Assembly: GCF_964340395.1 (NCBI RefSeq)
Contig: NC_135550.1
Location: 2,582,501-2,646,500 of the forward strand
Length of the DNA stretch: 64,000 nt
DNA from: Glandiceps talaboti
Lineage: Eukaryota; Hemichordata; Enteropneusta; Spengelidae
Direction of reading: 5' to 3'
Shown here: positions 36,732 through 49,867 of the stretch, one piece after another
Layout of the letters: every line of letters starts with the position of its first letter
Position numbering within the stretch: the first letter of the stretch is position 1
Made by a program: the position numbers and the translations under genes
Notes under the pieces: generated by a model
What the model was told of the DNA's origin: nothing
Seen by the model: only the letters and a program-made list of their open reading frames with translations
Databases searched by the model: none

Positions 36732-36904
36732 CTTTTGGGACAGATGTCTTATTTTGTCCAAGACAAAGCTTGTGAATTTTGGTGGTTTTCCTCATTACAT
36801 TGTCAGTTATTGAGTAACACTGTTAAACAATTATTTTACTCTTGGCACAAGCTGAATTCATAAGTGAAAATACTTAGTAATACATAAAACCACAATTAAA
36901 TTAC

Positions 36905-37990
36905 TCTTAGTATAATGTTAAAGTCTATGCATGTCTTCTATACCATTACAATTGTGTTCTGGCAATGTTAGAAGAATTGACTGTATACTTCACTAAAACT
37001 ACCTTCTAGTATAATGTTAATGTCAGTGCATGCCTTTTATACCATTACAATTGTGTTCTGGCAATGTTAGAAGAATTGACTGTATACTTCACTAAAACTA
37101 CATTCTAGTATAATGTTAATGTCAATGCATGTCTTCTATACCATTACAATTGTGTTCTGGCAATGTTAGAAGAATTGACTGTATACTTCACTAAAACTAC
37201 ATTCTAGTATAATGTTAATGTCAATGCATGCCTTCTATACCATTACAATTGTGTTCTGGCAATGTTAGAAGAATTGACTGTATACTTCACTAAAACTACA
37301 TTCTAGTATAATGTTAAAGTCAATGCATGTCTTTTATAACATTACAATTGTCTTCTGGCAATGTTAGAAGAATTGACTGTATGCTTCACTAAAACTACAT
37401 TCTAGTATAGTGTTAATGTCAGTGCATGCCTTCTATACCATTACAATTGTGTTCTGGCAATGTTAGAAGAATTGACTGTATACTTCACTAAAACTACATT
37501 CTAGTATAGTGTTAATGTCAGTGCATGTCTTTTATAACATTATGATTGTCTTCTGGCAATGTTAGAAGAATTGACTGTATACTTCACTAAAACTACATTC
37601 TAGTATAATGTTAATGTCAATTTTTGCATGCCTTCTATACCATTACAATTGTGTTCTGGCAATGTTAGAAGAATTGACTGTATACTTCACTAAAACTACA
37701 TTCTAGTATTATGTTAATGTCAATGCATGCCTTCTATACCATTACAATTGTGTTCTGGCAATGTTAGAAGAATTGACTGTATACTTCACTAAAACTACAT
37801 TCTAGTATTATGTTAATGTCAATGCATGCCTTCTATACCATTACAATTGTGTTCTGGCAATGTTAGAAGAATTGACTGTATACTTCACTAAAACTACCTT
37901 CTAGTATAATATAATGTTAAAGTCAGTGCATGTCTTTTATAACATTATGATTGTCTTCTGGCATTGTTTGAATAGTTGACTGTATAGTAG
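36905..37990. repeat. 99-bp tandem repeat, about 11 copies
   Basis: Units contain tagtataatgttaatgtcaa, then tgcatgccttctataccatt and agaagaattgactgtatact. The first starts are at 36908 and 37007. Two sequence subtypes alternate (taccattacaattgtgttctgg and taacattatgattgtcttctgg). It is the longest unit among the arrays of the window. Confidence 0.95.
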
Positions 37991-38385
37991 AGATTTCCTG
38001 TATAATAAATTACATCATCGGTTCGTTTATGGGTTATATCTTAATACCAGGTAACGTTGCATGTGGTAGTAAAGTATGCTCCACTTCAGTAGGTACCAGC
38101 CTAAACTAGGCCTAATACATTTGTATATGTATCAACTCAGCTTGTGTCCCTTTAACATGTTTAATAAAAAAAACAATTACAGGTATATTGCTCACAAATC
38201 ACTTCATAGTGTGGTGTAAAGAATTAAGAAATAGGATTAAGATGGCGAGTTGAGAAGATATGGTCGAGGTATTTATATTTTATACTACACTTTTACGCAT
38301 ACTTTGCCAAAAAAAAACAACACCTAGAAGTTAGTCATGGCAGCATATGTGTATTATTTGTTGATGGACAATGTGATTGTGATAG
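37991..38385. other. Unique sequence, nothing recognised
   Basis: Short AT-rich interval between two arrays. Confidence 0.55.
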
Positions 38386-39435
38386 CTAAGGAGTTTACAG
38401 ACACATCCATGTGAACTAAGGAGTTTACAGACACATCCATGTGAACTAAGGAGTTTACAGACACATCCATGTGAACTAAGGAGTTTACAGACACATCCAT
38501 GTGAACTAAGGAGTTTACAGACACATCCATGTGAACTAAGGAGTTTACAGACACATCCATGTGAACTAAGGAGTTTACAGACACATCCATGTGAACTAAG
38601 GAGTTTACAGACACATCCATGTGAACTAAGGAGTTTACAGACACATCCATGTGAACTAAGGAGTTTACAGACACATCCATGTGAACTAAGGAGTTTACAG
38701 ACACATCCATGTGAACTAAGGAGTTTACAGACACATCCATGTGAACTAAGGAGTTTACAGACACATCCATGTGAACTAAGGAGTTTACAGACACATCCAT
38801 GTGAACTAAGGAGTTTACAGACACATCCATGTGAACTAAGGAGTTTACAGACACATCCATGTGAACTAAGGAGTTTACAGACACATCCATGTGAACTAAG
38901 CAGTTTACAGACACATCCATGTGAACTAAGGAGTTTACAGACACATCCATGTGAACTAAGGAGTTTACAGACACATCCATTTGGACTAAGGAGTTTACAG
39001 ACACATCCATGTGAACTAAGGAGTTTACAGACACATCCATGTGAACTAAGGAGTTTACAGACACATCCATTTGGACTAAGGAGTTTACAGACACATCCAT
39101 GTGAACTAAGGAGTTTACAGACACATCCATTCGGACTAAGGAGTTTACAGACACATCCATGTGAACTAAGGAGTTTACAGACACATCCATTTGGACTAAG
39201 GAGTTTACAGACACATCCATGTGAACTAAGGAGTTTACAGACACATCCATGTGAACTAAGGAGTTTACAGACACATCCATGTGAACTAAGGAGTTTACAG
39301 ACACATCCATGTGAACTAAGGAGTTTACAGACACATCCATTCGGACTAAGGAGTTTACAGACACATCCATTCGGACTAAGGAGTTTACAGACACATCCAT
39401 GTGAACTAAGGAGTTTACAGACACTTCCATTTGGA
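38386..39435. repeat. 30-bp minisatellite array, 35 copies
   Basis: The unit is ctaaggagtttacagacaca followed by tccatgtgaa. Unit starts from 38386 to 39406 are exactly 34 x 30 bp apart. Variants ttgga and tcgga replace gtgaa mainly in the 3' third. The 371-codon minus-strand open frame with repeated MDVSVNSLV is an artefact of the 30-bp period. Confidence 0.97.
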
Positions 39436-39469
39436 CAGTTTTATTAATAATCAAAATGGCTGAACACAT

Positions 39470-39579
39470 GTCAAGTGCAGTAGGACTTAGATCTTTACAA
39501 GATTTCTATCTTGAATAAGTTACTGTCAAGTGCAGTAGGACTTAGACCTTTACAAGATTTCTATTTTGAATAAGTTACT
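39470..39579. repeat. 55-bp direct duplication
   Basis: gtcaagtgcagtaggactta at 39470 recurs at 39525 with the same following sequence (tttacaagatttctat). Confidence 0.92.
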
Positions 39580-42110
39580 GAGGTGCTATTTTATCACCCA
39601 AAACCCAAAATCAATCTGTTAGTAATAATCAATACAAGTGTAAAAGGCAGACTGGAATTTACCTTACGAGCTGCTTTTATGTATTAATGTGTTCCAAAAC
39701 TTTGTACCAATAATGCTATGGTGTGGCTGCCAGCACTATACACAGTCAGAAGTTAGGTGCAACACCAAGAACCATGAGTTATAAAGTGAATGTACGAATC
39801 ATAAACTTTCCTCTCTTTGCCAACAGATTGTACTATAGCATCTACAAATCAATAGCGTGTTTATAGTTACATTTATAATTCTTGGCTAGTATTAGAACAA
39901 AACTGATAGTGCCACAGACATGTAAACGTGTTTTCCACCAGTTCTGTCTTTAATCAGCCTGTAATCCACACTACAATTTTGCATTGTGATTTAATGTCAA
40001 CAAGAATTACAACTCTGAAATATTACAGACTGTACTAATGTTCAAATCCACTCAGACTTGATTTGCTCTCAGTCAAAAAAAATATGATGGAAACCAACTT
40101 AATGATCATGTTGAAAAGTAGAATGTTTTGAAACAAAGAAATGATTATTTCAAGCCAGTTTGGTGTATCCATAGTAAGACATAGTTTGTAAAATGATTTG
40201 ATTGATACATAGTAATCATCTAAAGTTTACAATTGACCATATACCACACACACACAACATTAACAACTTTTTGTGAGGAGCTAAACATTTCCAACATTTA
40301 GTACTATTTATGCGATAGAAAGAAGAATGGAATGTCTGCAGTACAAGAATTGGGGCAATATTGAGAGTTGTAATTAAGTTAGGGGGTTTGAGCTAGAGTT
40401 GGGATCAGACTCCCTATCTACAATGAGAGCTGCAACAGACTTGCACAACAGATAATAATAAGAATTAAATAATATTATATAATGGTAATAATTTTAATGA
40501 TTAAGTGTATTTGAATATTAACCACCTTTAGCAGGGTAGTTTGTTATGCCGAGTTCAAAAAAGGGGGTCATTTTATGAACATCCATTGCCATGGTAACCA
40601 AATCACCATAATATGTGGAATTTTTTTCCTCATTTTGACATAAAACATGGAAAAAAATAAAATTTACTAATAAAAATTCCTTGTTTTTGGCATGTTTGAG
40701 TCAATGCTATCCAATGTAACAAATTGTTTAAAATAGGATAGCTGTTTCCATGGAAACATACAGGAGGCTTAAATATGGTTGTTTTGATAAAAATATTTTC
40801 AGCTGACAAAGCAGTGTTATGAATTTAATAATAATCAGGTTTATTTGCATATTGACCACCCAATGTGGAGCAGTTTGTTATACTAAGTTCAAAAAAAGTT
40901 ACCATTCTATGAAAATCAGTTGCCATGGTAACAAAATCACATATCTTTGTAAATTCTACAAAGTTTGATGCCCTTTCAAATAATACATGGTACAGTCAAT
41001 GAAACAGTGACACTATAAGACATGTTTCGTTACATTCTGAATTTCCTACTTAGCACATAAACTTGAAGATGAGACCCTGAGTTGTAAACAGTGGTGTTAT
41101 ACTCCGTTCAATTTGAAAGGTGTTGAGTAACTGCAATGGGTCCTTGACCTTGGTTCATGATCATTTTCGTGCAAGTAAATCCAGGTATTACATTTTCTGC
41201 AGAACACAGTAATCCCTGTGCCAGTACATGGTTTCAGGACAGCAGGTTTCAAACAAACAACATTCTGAATATCTCTTCAGTCGGAGACTTCATTTGGTAA
41301 CTTGAATGTACAAATTCAAATACATGTGGGCACGTTGATTGCTGTGCTGTCTGTCTTTCACAGAATATTTGTCTGTTTTAAGACAGAGATGTACTTTTGC
41401 AATCAAGGTCCTCATTTCAGACATTAAAGCCTTCTAACCCCTGAGCAAGTAAGCCAAAATGTAATATGCAAGCCTCATATCTTCATTCCAAGGAGTCTGT
41501 TTCAAAAGTTAGTACATACTGCAGATGCATGGTGACATATACATCATGATCATATGTACATACGTCAATCCTCAAACTGTCCCGATTTTCGTGTAGACAA
41601 TGTTTGATCATATAAATTTTTGCTGCTATCAGTGTGAATTCATTTCAGACACATTTATAGTTGATTGTGCTTCAATTTTGAGCACAATTTTCTTTTCAAT
41701 TGAGAATTGCTATCATCCATGGGCAGGTACGTACATGAACATGTCAAACATGGCAGTCGTACTAAAAATATTTCCTATGAAGCTATAGGAAGTTACAAGA
41801 GTTACTAGTGATCAAGCGCATGCGCATGTACCATACATTCTTCAATTTGTCAAAAATAAAGACCTGCTCTCTCCAACACCTACTGCTATAGCAGCTGTTC
41901 TCAATGGCAGACTGTATCTTACAACCACTCCTTCAATTTTAAATTGAATCATTTTCAAGTTTAAAAAGAAATGAAAGAACAAACTCAACAACAAAGACCA
42001 GTAATGAGAAATTGATAAGTATTTTATTTTTACTGTTCATCCCAATAGTAAGTCCATTTCTTCATCTCTAATGCGTCAGTGTAGAACTTCTTCACCAGTT
42101 CGGGTTTTAT
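39580..42110. other. Unique intronic sequence with two diverged repeat monomers
   Basis: Non-coding AT-rich DNA. At about 40500-40640 and 40840-40960 two related stretches share accaccc or accacct, agtttgttat, gttcaaaaa and gccatggtaac...aatcac. They look like monomers of a degraded interspersed repeat about 340 bp apart. Open frame 41600-41788 shows nothing recognisable. Confidence 0.5.
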
Positions 42111-42952
42111 CAGTATATGTGTTGGCAATTCAGTGTTACGTACACTACTAACACCAGTATATGTGTTGGCAATTCAGTGTTACACTACTAACACCAGTGT
42201 ATGTGTTGGCAATTCAATGTTACACTACTAACACCAGTGTATGTGTTGGCAATTCAATGTTACACTACTAACACCAGTATATGTGTTGGCAATTCAGTGT
42301 TACGCTACTAACACCAGTATATGTGTTGGCAATTCAGTGTTACGCTACTAACACCAGTATATGTGTTGGCAATTCAGTGTTACACTACTAACACCAGTGT
42401 ATGTGTTGGCAATTCAATGTTACACTACTAACACCAGTATATGTGTTGGCAATTCAGTGTTACACTACTAACACCAGTATATGTGTTGGCAATTCAGTGT
42501 TACACTACTAACACCAGTATATGTGTTAGCAATTCAGTGTAACACTACTAACACCAGTATATGTGTTGGCAATTCAGTGTAACACTACTAACACCAGTAT
42601 ATGTGTTGGCAATTCAGTGTTACACTACTAACACCAGTATATGTGTTGGCAATTCAGTGTTACACTACTAACACCAGTATATGTGTTGGCAATTCAGTGT
42701 TACACTACTAACACCAGTATATGTGTTGGCAATTCAGTGTTACACTACTACCACCAGTATATGTGTTGGCAATTCAGTGTTACACTACTAACATCTGTGT
42801 ATGTGTTGGCAATTCAGTGTTACACTACTAACACCAGTGTATGTGTTGGCAATTCAGTGTTACACTACTAACACCAGTGTATGTGTTGGCAACTCAGTGT
42901 TACACTACTAACACCAGTATATGTGTTGGCAATTCAATGTTACACTACTAAA
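42111..42952. repeat. 40-bp minisatellite array, about 21 copies
   Basis: The unit is acaccagtatatgtgttggc followed by aattcagtgttacactacta. The first unit carries a 4-bp insertion (tacg); later units keep a strict 40-bp register. Variants: cagtgt/cagtat, caatgt/cagtgt, and one acatctgtgt. Confidence 0.96.
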
Positions 42953-43396
42953 CCAATGGTAAAATCAAATTTCAATAACCACCATTCTTGGTCGTGGATG
43001 CAGTATGCCTGGTTTACACCATGAGTAAGTTTTTGACAGACTGTAGTCAGTCTAATAGAGACTAAATAATAGCAGTTATTGGTCTCTTAAACTTCACTGC
43101 AATGTAACACAATACTAGTATTAAGTGTGGGAGTTCTATGGAATCTACCTCATAAATTGCCATCATGAATTCTCCATAAAATGAACACATAACTCTCTTT
43201 AAGTTAACGTTACCTAGAAAACTTTTGAAAGTATAAACTTGTGGGTAACCGTTTTTGTGATCTCTTTTTGGGTATGTTCTGATAGTATTGTTTATAAACA
43301 TTTTATCTTGCTCAAACACCTGTAGTTGAAAGTGACAGAAAGGTACATTACTATGTGTAATACTCAGAGAAGCATTTCAAAGTATATCACTAGGAA
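42953..43396. other. Unique sequence, nothing recognised
   Basis: Intronic DNA. A minus-strand open frame (43062-43319) contains no recognised domain. Confidence 0.5.
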
Positions 43397-43615
43397 ACTA
43401 TTAATACTGACTTTGATGGTGGTGGTGGTGGTGGTGGTGAATCTGTTAATACTGACTTTGGTGGTGGTGGTGGTGGTGGTGGTGGTGGTGGTGGTGGTGT
43501 ATCTGTTAATACTGACTGTGATGATGGTGGTGGTAGTGGTACATGGTGGTTGTTGTTGTTGTGAATCTGGTAATACTGACTGTGTGTGTGTGTGAATCTG
43601 GTAATACTGACTGTC
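43397..43615. repeat. Compound (GGT)n / (GT)n microsatellite with repeated spacer
   Basis: Runs of ggtggtggt and tgtgtgtg are separated by five copies of a near-identical spacer, ctgttaatactgact or ctggtaatactgact. The whole block is a variable-length minisatellite whose unit contains its own expanding microsatellite. Confidence 0.92.
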
Positions 43616-44311
43616 ATGATGCTTGTGACGTATAGCTATATAATGTAGACATTGTAGAGAGTAAATTACCATGCCCTATTCACTGCCCTACATCATGACG
43701 AAATGCTTGCACACTTTTCAAAAATCTTTTCAAGTTTGAAGTTTATCAGAAAGGTTTAAATAAAAGGTGTTTATTGTGATTTGTGTGATCTTATGTCACC
43801 AAACAAGTGTTAATAAAATGGTATGTGAACGTGTCAGAGCCAAACAATGCATTCAGTCAATGTTTCATTTAAAAGGGGGCATAAATTTTGATTTGGATAA
43901 ACATTAGTAGAAATGGGATACTGTTTCAATCCACACTTGTTGTTGGTTGACAATGTAGAGGTACCAGCTGTACACTTTTGACATGCACAATTGAAAGATG
44001 TTGAACAGTTTGAGGCCTACACGGATTCACCACATGGTTTATAATGTTGATTCGATTCAAGTTTCCATGATGTTCATACACAGTGTTTAATATTTTGTTA
44101 TACGTAGACGAAATCTACCTAAGTTTTCTAGGAAGTTTACTTAGATACCTCACCAAATTCCTGTTCAATGGATGGGAATCTGTGCAAGTTTTAATGGAAT
44201 ACCCCTTAGGTGCCATGTTTTCAGTGCTTGATATTATCCATATTCAGTACAGTGCTGATTTTGGGTTCAGACCCCAAAAAATCAGTTTGATTTGATTTGT
44301 TATATATACAG
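43616..44311. other. Unique sequence, nothing recognised
   Basis: AT-rich intronic DNA. The 70-codon open frame at 44083-44295 has no known motif or splice context. Confidence 0.5.
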
Positions 44312-47300
44312 CTTACCTACACGTGATGCAATATTGTTTACCTACAAGTGATGCAATATTGTTTACCTACAAGTGATGCAATATTGTTTACCTACAAGTG
44401 ATGCAATATTGTTTACCTACAAGTGATGCAATATTGTTTACCTACAAGTGATGCAATATTGTTTACCTACAAGTGATGCAATATTGTTTACCTACAAGTG
44501 ATGCAATATTGTTTACCTACAAGTGATGCAATATTGTTTACCTACAAGTGATGCAATATTGTTTACCTACAAGTGATGCAATATTGTTTACCTACAAGTG
44601 ATGCAATATTGTTTACCTACAAGTGATGCAATATTGTTTACCTACACGTGATGCAATATTGTTTACCTACACGTGATGCAATATTGTTTACCTACAAGTG
44701 ATGCAATATTGTTAACCTACAAGTGATGCAATATTGTTTACCTACAAGTGATGCAATATTGTTAACCTACAAGTGATGCAATATTGTTTACCTACAAGTG
44801 ATGCAATATTGTTTACCTACAAGTGATGCAATATTGTTTACCTACAAGTGATGCAATATTGTTTACCTACAAGTGATGCAATATTGTTTACCTACAAGTG
44901 ATGCAATATTGTTTACCTACACGTGATGCAATATTGTTTACCTACAAGTGATGCAATATTGTTTACCTACAAGTGATGCAATATTGTTTACCTACAAGTG
45001 ATGCAATATTGTTTACCTACAAGTGATGCAATATTGTTTACCTACAAGTGATGCAATATTGTTTACCTACAAGTGATGCAATATTGTTTACCTACAAGTG
45101 ATGCAATATTGTTTACCTACAAGTGATGCAATATTGTTTACCTACAAGTGATGCAATATTGTTTACCTACAAGTGATGCAATATTGTTTACCTACAAGTG
45201 ATGCAATATTGTTAACCTACAAGTGATGCAATATTGTTTACCTACAAGTGATGCAATATTGTTTACCTACAAGTGATGCAATATTGTTTACCTACAAGTG
45301 ATGCAATATTGTTTACCTACAAGTGATGCAATATTGTTTACCTACAAGTGATGCAATATTGTTTACCTACACGTGATGCAATATTGTTTACCTACAAGTG
45401 ATGCAATATTGTTTACCTACAAGTGATGCAATATTGTTTACCTACAAGTGATGCAATATTGTTTACCTACAAGTGATGCAATATTGTTTACCTACAAGTG
45501 ATGCAATATTGTTTACCTACAAGTGATGCAATATTGTTTACCTACAAGTGATGCAATATTGTTTACCTACACGTGATGCAATATTGTTTACCTACAAGTG
45601 ATGCAATATTGTTTACCTACAAGTGATGCAATATTGTTTACCTACAAGTGATGCAATATTGTTTACCTACAAGTGATGCAATATTGTTTACCTACAAGTG
45701 ATGCAATATTGTTTACCTACACGTGATGCAATATTGTTTACCTACAAGTGATGCAATATTGTTTACCTACAAGTGATGCAATATTGTTTACCTACAAGTG
45801 ATGCAATATTGTTTACCTACAAGTGATGCAATATTGTTTACCTACAAGTGATGCAATATTGTTTACCTACAAGTGATGCAATATTGTTTACCTACAAGTG
45901 ATGCAATATTGTTAACCTACAAGTGATGCAATATTGTTTACCTACAAGTGATGCAATATTGTTTACCTACGCGTGATGCAATATTGTTTACCTACAAGTG
46001 ATGCAATATTGTTTACCTACACGTGATGCAATATTGTTTACCTACACGTGATGCAATATTGTTTACCTACGCGTGATGCAATATTGTTTACCTACACGTG
46101 ATGCAATATTGTTTACCTACAAGTGATGCAATATTGTTTACCTACAAGTGATGCAATATTGTTTACCTACACGTGATGCAATATTGTTTACCTACAAGTG
46201 ATGCAATATTGTTTACCTACAAGTGATGCAATATTGTTTACCTACAAGTGATGCAATATTGTTTACCTAAACGTGATGCAATATTGTTAACCTACAAGTG
46301 ATGCAATATTGTTTACCTACAAGTGATGCAATATTGTTTACCTACAAGTGATGCAATATTGTTTACCTACAAGTGATGCAATATTGTTTACCTACAAGTG
46401 ATGCAATATTGTTTACCTACAAGTGATGCAATATTGTTTACCTACAAGTGATGCAATATTGTTTACCTACAAGTGATGCAATATTGTTTACCTACAAGTG
46501 ATGCAATATTGTTAACCTACAAGTGATGCAATATTGTTTACCTACACGTGATGCAATATTGTTAACCTACACGTGATGCAATATTGTTTACCTACAAGTG
46601 ATGCAATATTGTTTACCTACAAGTGATGCAATATTGTTTACCTACACGTGATGCAATATTGTTTACCTACAAGTGATGCAATATTGTTTACCTACAAGTG
46701 ATGCAATATTGTTAACCTACAAGTGATGCAATATTGTTTACCTACAAGTGATGCAATATTGTTTACCTACAAGTGATGCAATATTGTTTACCTACAAGTG
46801 ATGCAATATTGTTTACCTACAAGTGATGCAATATTGTTTACCTACAAGTGATGCAATATTGTTAACCTACAAGTGATGTAATATTGTTAACCTACACGTG
46901 ATGCAATATTGTTTACCTACAAGTGATGCAATATTGTTTACCTACACGTGATGCAATATTGTTAACCTACAAGTGATGCAATATTGTTTACCTACAAGTG
47001 ATGCAATATTGTTTACCTACACGTGATGCAATATTGTTTACCTACAAGTGATGCAATATTGTTTACCTACGCGTGATGCAATATTGTTTACCTACAAGTG
47101 ATGCAATATTGTTTACCTACACGTGATGCAATATTGTTTACCTACACGTGATGCAATATTGTTTACCTACGCGTGATGCAATATTGTTTACCTACACGTG
47201 ATGCAATATTGTTTACCTACAAGTGATGCAATATTGTTTACCTACAAGTGATGCAATATTGTTTACCTACAAGTGATGCAATATTGTTTACCTACAAGTG

Positions 47301-49317
47301 ATGCAATATTGTTTACCTACAAGTGATGCAATATTGTTTACCTACAAGTGATGCAATATTGTTTACCTACACGTGATGCAATATTGTTAACCTACAAGTG
47401 ATGCAATATTGTTTACCTACAAGTGATGCAATATTGTTAACCTACAAGTGATGCAATATTGTTTACCTACAAGTGATGCAATATTGTTTACCTACAAGTG
47501 ATGCAATATTGTTTACCTACAAGTGATGCAATATTGTTTACCTACAAGTGATGCAATATTGTTTACCTACAAGTGATGCAATATTGTTAACCTACAAGTG
47601 ATGCAATATTGTTTACCTACACGTGATGCAATATTGTTAACCTACACGTGATGCAATATTGTTTACCTACAAGTGATGCAATATTGTTTACCTACAAGTG
47701 ATGCAATATTGTTTACCTACACGTGATGCAATATTGTTTACCTACAAGTGATGCAATATTGTTTACCTACACGTGATGCAATATTGTTAACCTACAAGTA
47801 ATGCAATATTGTTTACCTACAAGTGATGCAATATTGTTAACCTACAAGTGATGCAATATTGTTTACCTACAAGTGATGCAATATTGTTTACCTACACGTG
47901 ATGCAATATTGTTTACCTACAAGTGATGCAATATTGTTTACCTACACGTGATGCAATATTGTTAACCTACAAGTAATGCAATATTGTTTACCTACAAGTG
48001 ATGCAATATTGTTAACCTACAAGTGATGCAATATTGTTTACCTACAAGTGATGCAATATTGTTTACCTACAAGTGATGCAATATTGTTTACCTACAAGTG
48101 ATGCAATATTGTTTACCTACAAGTGATGCAATATTGTTTACCTACAAGTGATGCAATATTGTTTACCTACAAGTGATGCAATATTGTTTACCTACAAGTG
48201 ATGCAATATTGTTTACCTACACGTGATGCAATATTGTTTACCTACAAGTGATGCAATATTGTTTACCTACACGTGATGCAATATTGTTAACCTACAAGTA
48301 ATGCAATATTGTTTACCTACAAGTGATGCAATATTGTTAACCTACACGTGATGCAATATTGTTTACCTACAAGTGATGCAATATTGTTTACCTACAAGTG
48401 ATGCAATATTGTTTACCTACAAGTGATGCAATATTGTTTACCTACAAGTGATGCAATATTGTTTACCTACAAGTGATGCAATATTGTTTACCTACAAGTG
48501 ATGCAATATTGTTTACCTACAAGTGATGCAATATTGTTTACCTACAAGTGATGCAATATTGTTAACCTACACGTGATGCAATATTGTTTACCTACAAGTG
48601 ATGCAATATTGTTTACCTACAAGTGATGCAATATTGTTTACCTACAAGTGATGCAATATTGTTTACCTACAAGTGATGCAATATTGTTTACCTACACGTG
48701 ATGCAATATTGTTTACCTACAAGTGATGCAATATTGTTTACCTACAAGTGATGCAATATTGTTTACCTACAAGTGATGCAATATTGTTTACCTACAAGTG
48801 ATGCAATATTGTTTACCTACAAGTGATGCAATATTGTTAACCTACAAGTGATGCAATATTGTTTACCTACAAGTGATGCAATATTGTTTACCTACAAGTG
48901 ATGCAATATTGTTTACCTACACGTGATGCAATATTGTTAACCTACACGTGATGCAATATTGTTTACCTACAAGTGATGCAATATTGTTTACCTACAAGTG
49001 ATGCAATATTGTTTACCTACACGTGATGCAATATTGTTAACCTACAAGTGATGCAATATTGTTTACCTACAAGTGATGCAATATTGTTAACCTACAAGTG
49101 ATGCAATATTGTTTACCTACAAGTGATGCAATATTGTTTACCTACAAGTGATGCAATATTGTTTACCTACAAGTGATGCAATATTGTTAACCTACAAGTG
49201 ATGCAATATTGTTTACCTACAAGTGATGCAATATTGTTAACCTACAAGTGATGCAATATTGTTTACCTACAAGTGATGCAATATTGTTTACCTACAAGTG
49301 ATGCAATATTGTTTACA
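44312..49317. repeat. 25-bp minisatellite array, about 200 copies
   Basis: The unit is tgatgcaatattgtttacct followed by acaag. Unit starts (cctac) at 44316 and 49291 are exactly 199 x 25 bp apart. Variants: acgtg and gcgtg for aagtg, gttaa for gttta, and a few aagtaatgc. The first two thirds are more uniform and the rest carry mixed variants. The rare gcgtg pair at 45971/46071 recurs at 47071/47171, a 1,100-bp block duplication. Each unit contains TGATGCAAT and TGTTTAC. Confidence 0.97.
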
Positions 49318-49867
49318 GCATACTATTATTATGAGTAAGTTACGTTACCTAGCAACACATTTTCAAAAAAAAAAAACATTCCAGTTGCAGCTAGTGCACC
49401 ATTAATAAATACAGACTTGTACACGTTATACTGAGTTTATTGATGTTACAACATCAGAAATAAATGACATCAGCCTGAGTTATTATGATTCTTTCCCTCT
49501 TGTCATATTGCACAGTAAACTTAAAGCACTGCCTGTTATTTTCACATATCCTGACATCCAAATCTGTCAGCACAGTTGTCAAGTCTAAATGTCAATGAGT
49601 CCATTTGTTGAAGTGGCTAGCTCACAATCTCCAAGTTGCCAAGTTGACTATTTGCCACTGCCATTCCTTTCTGAAAGTCCTCAGACAAGATTTGAGTCAT
49701 AATAGTGGCCCAGTCATCAAAGTTGTATTATTTGAGACCTGGTAGGACAGCACTTGCTGTGTGAAGGATTTGATTCCATGTGCTTATAGAGGCAGTAACT
49801 TGTGTGTCCCCAAGGGGTTGTAGTGACATTATATCCCTACCCAGGGTAATAATTATAAAATACTTTT
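49318..49867. other. Unique sequence, nothing recognised
   Basis: Intronic DNA between two arrays; no coding signal. Confidence 0.55.

Noticed and set aside
38354-39469. Minus-strand 371-codon frame repeating MDVSVNSLV
   Set aside because: Translation of a 30-bp array. It has only about ten non-repeat codons at each end and resembles no known protein.
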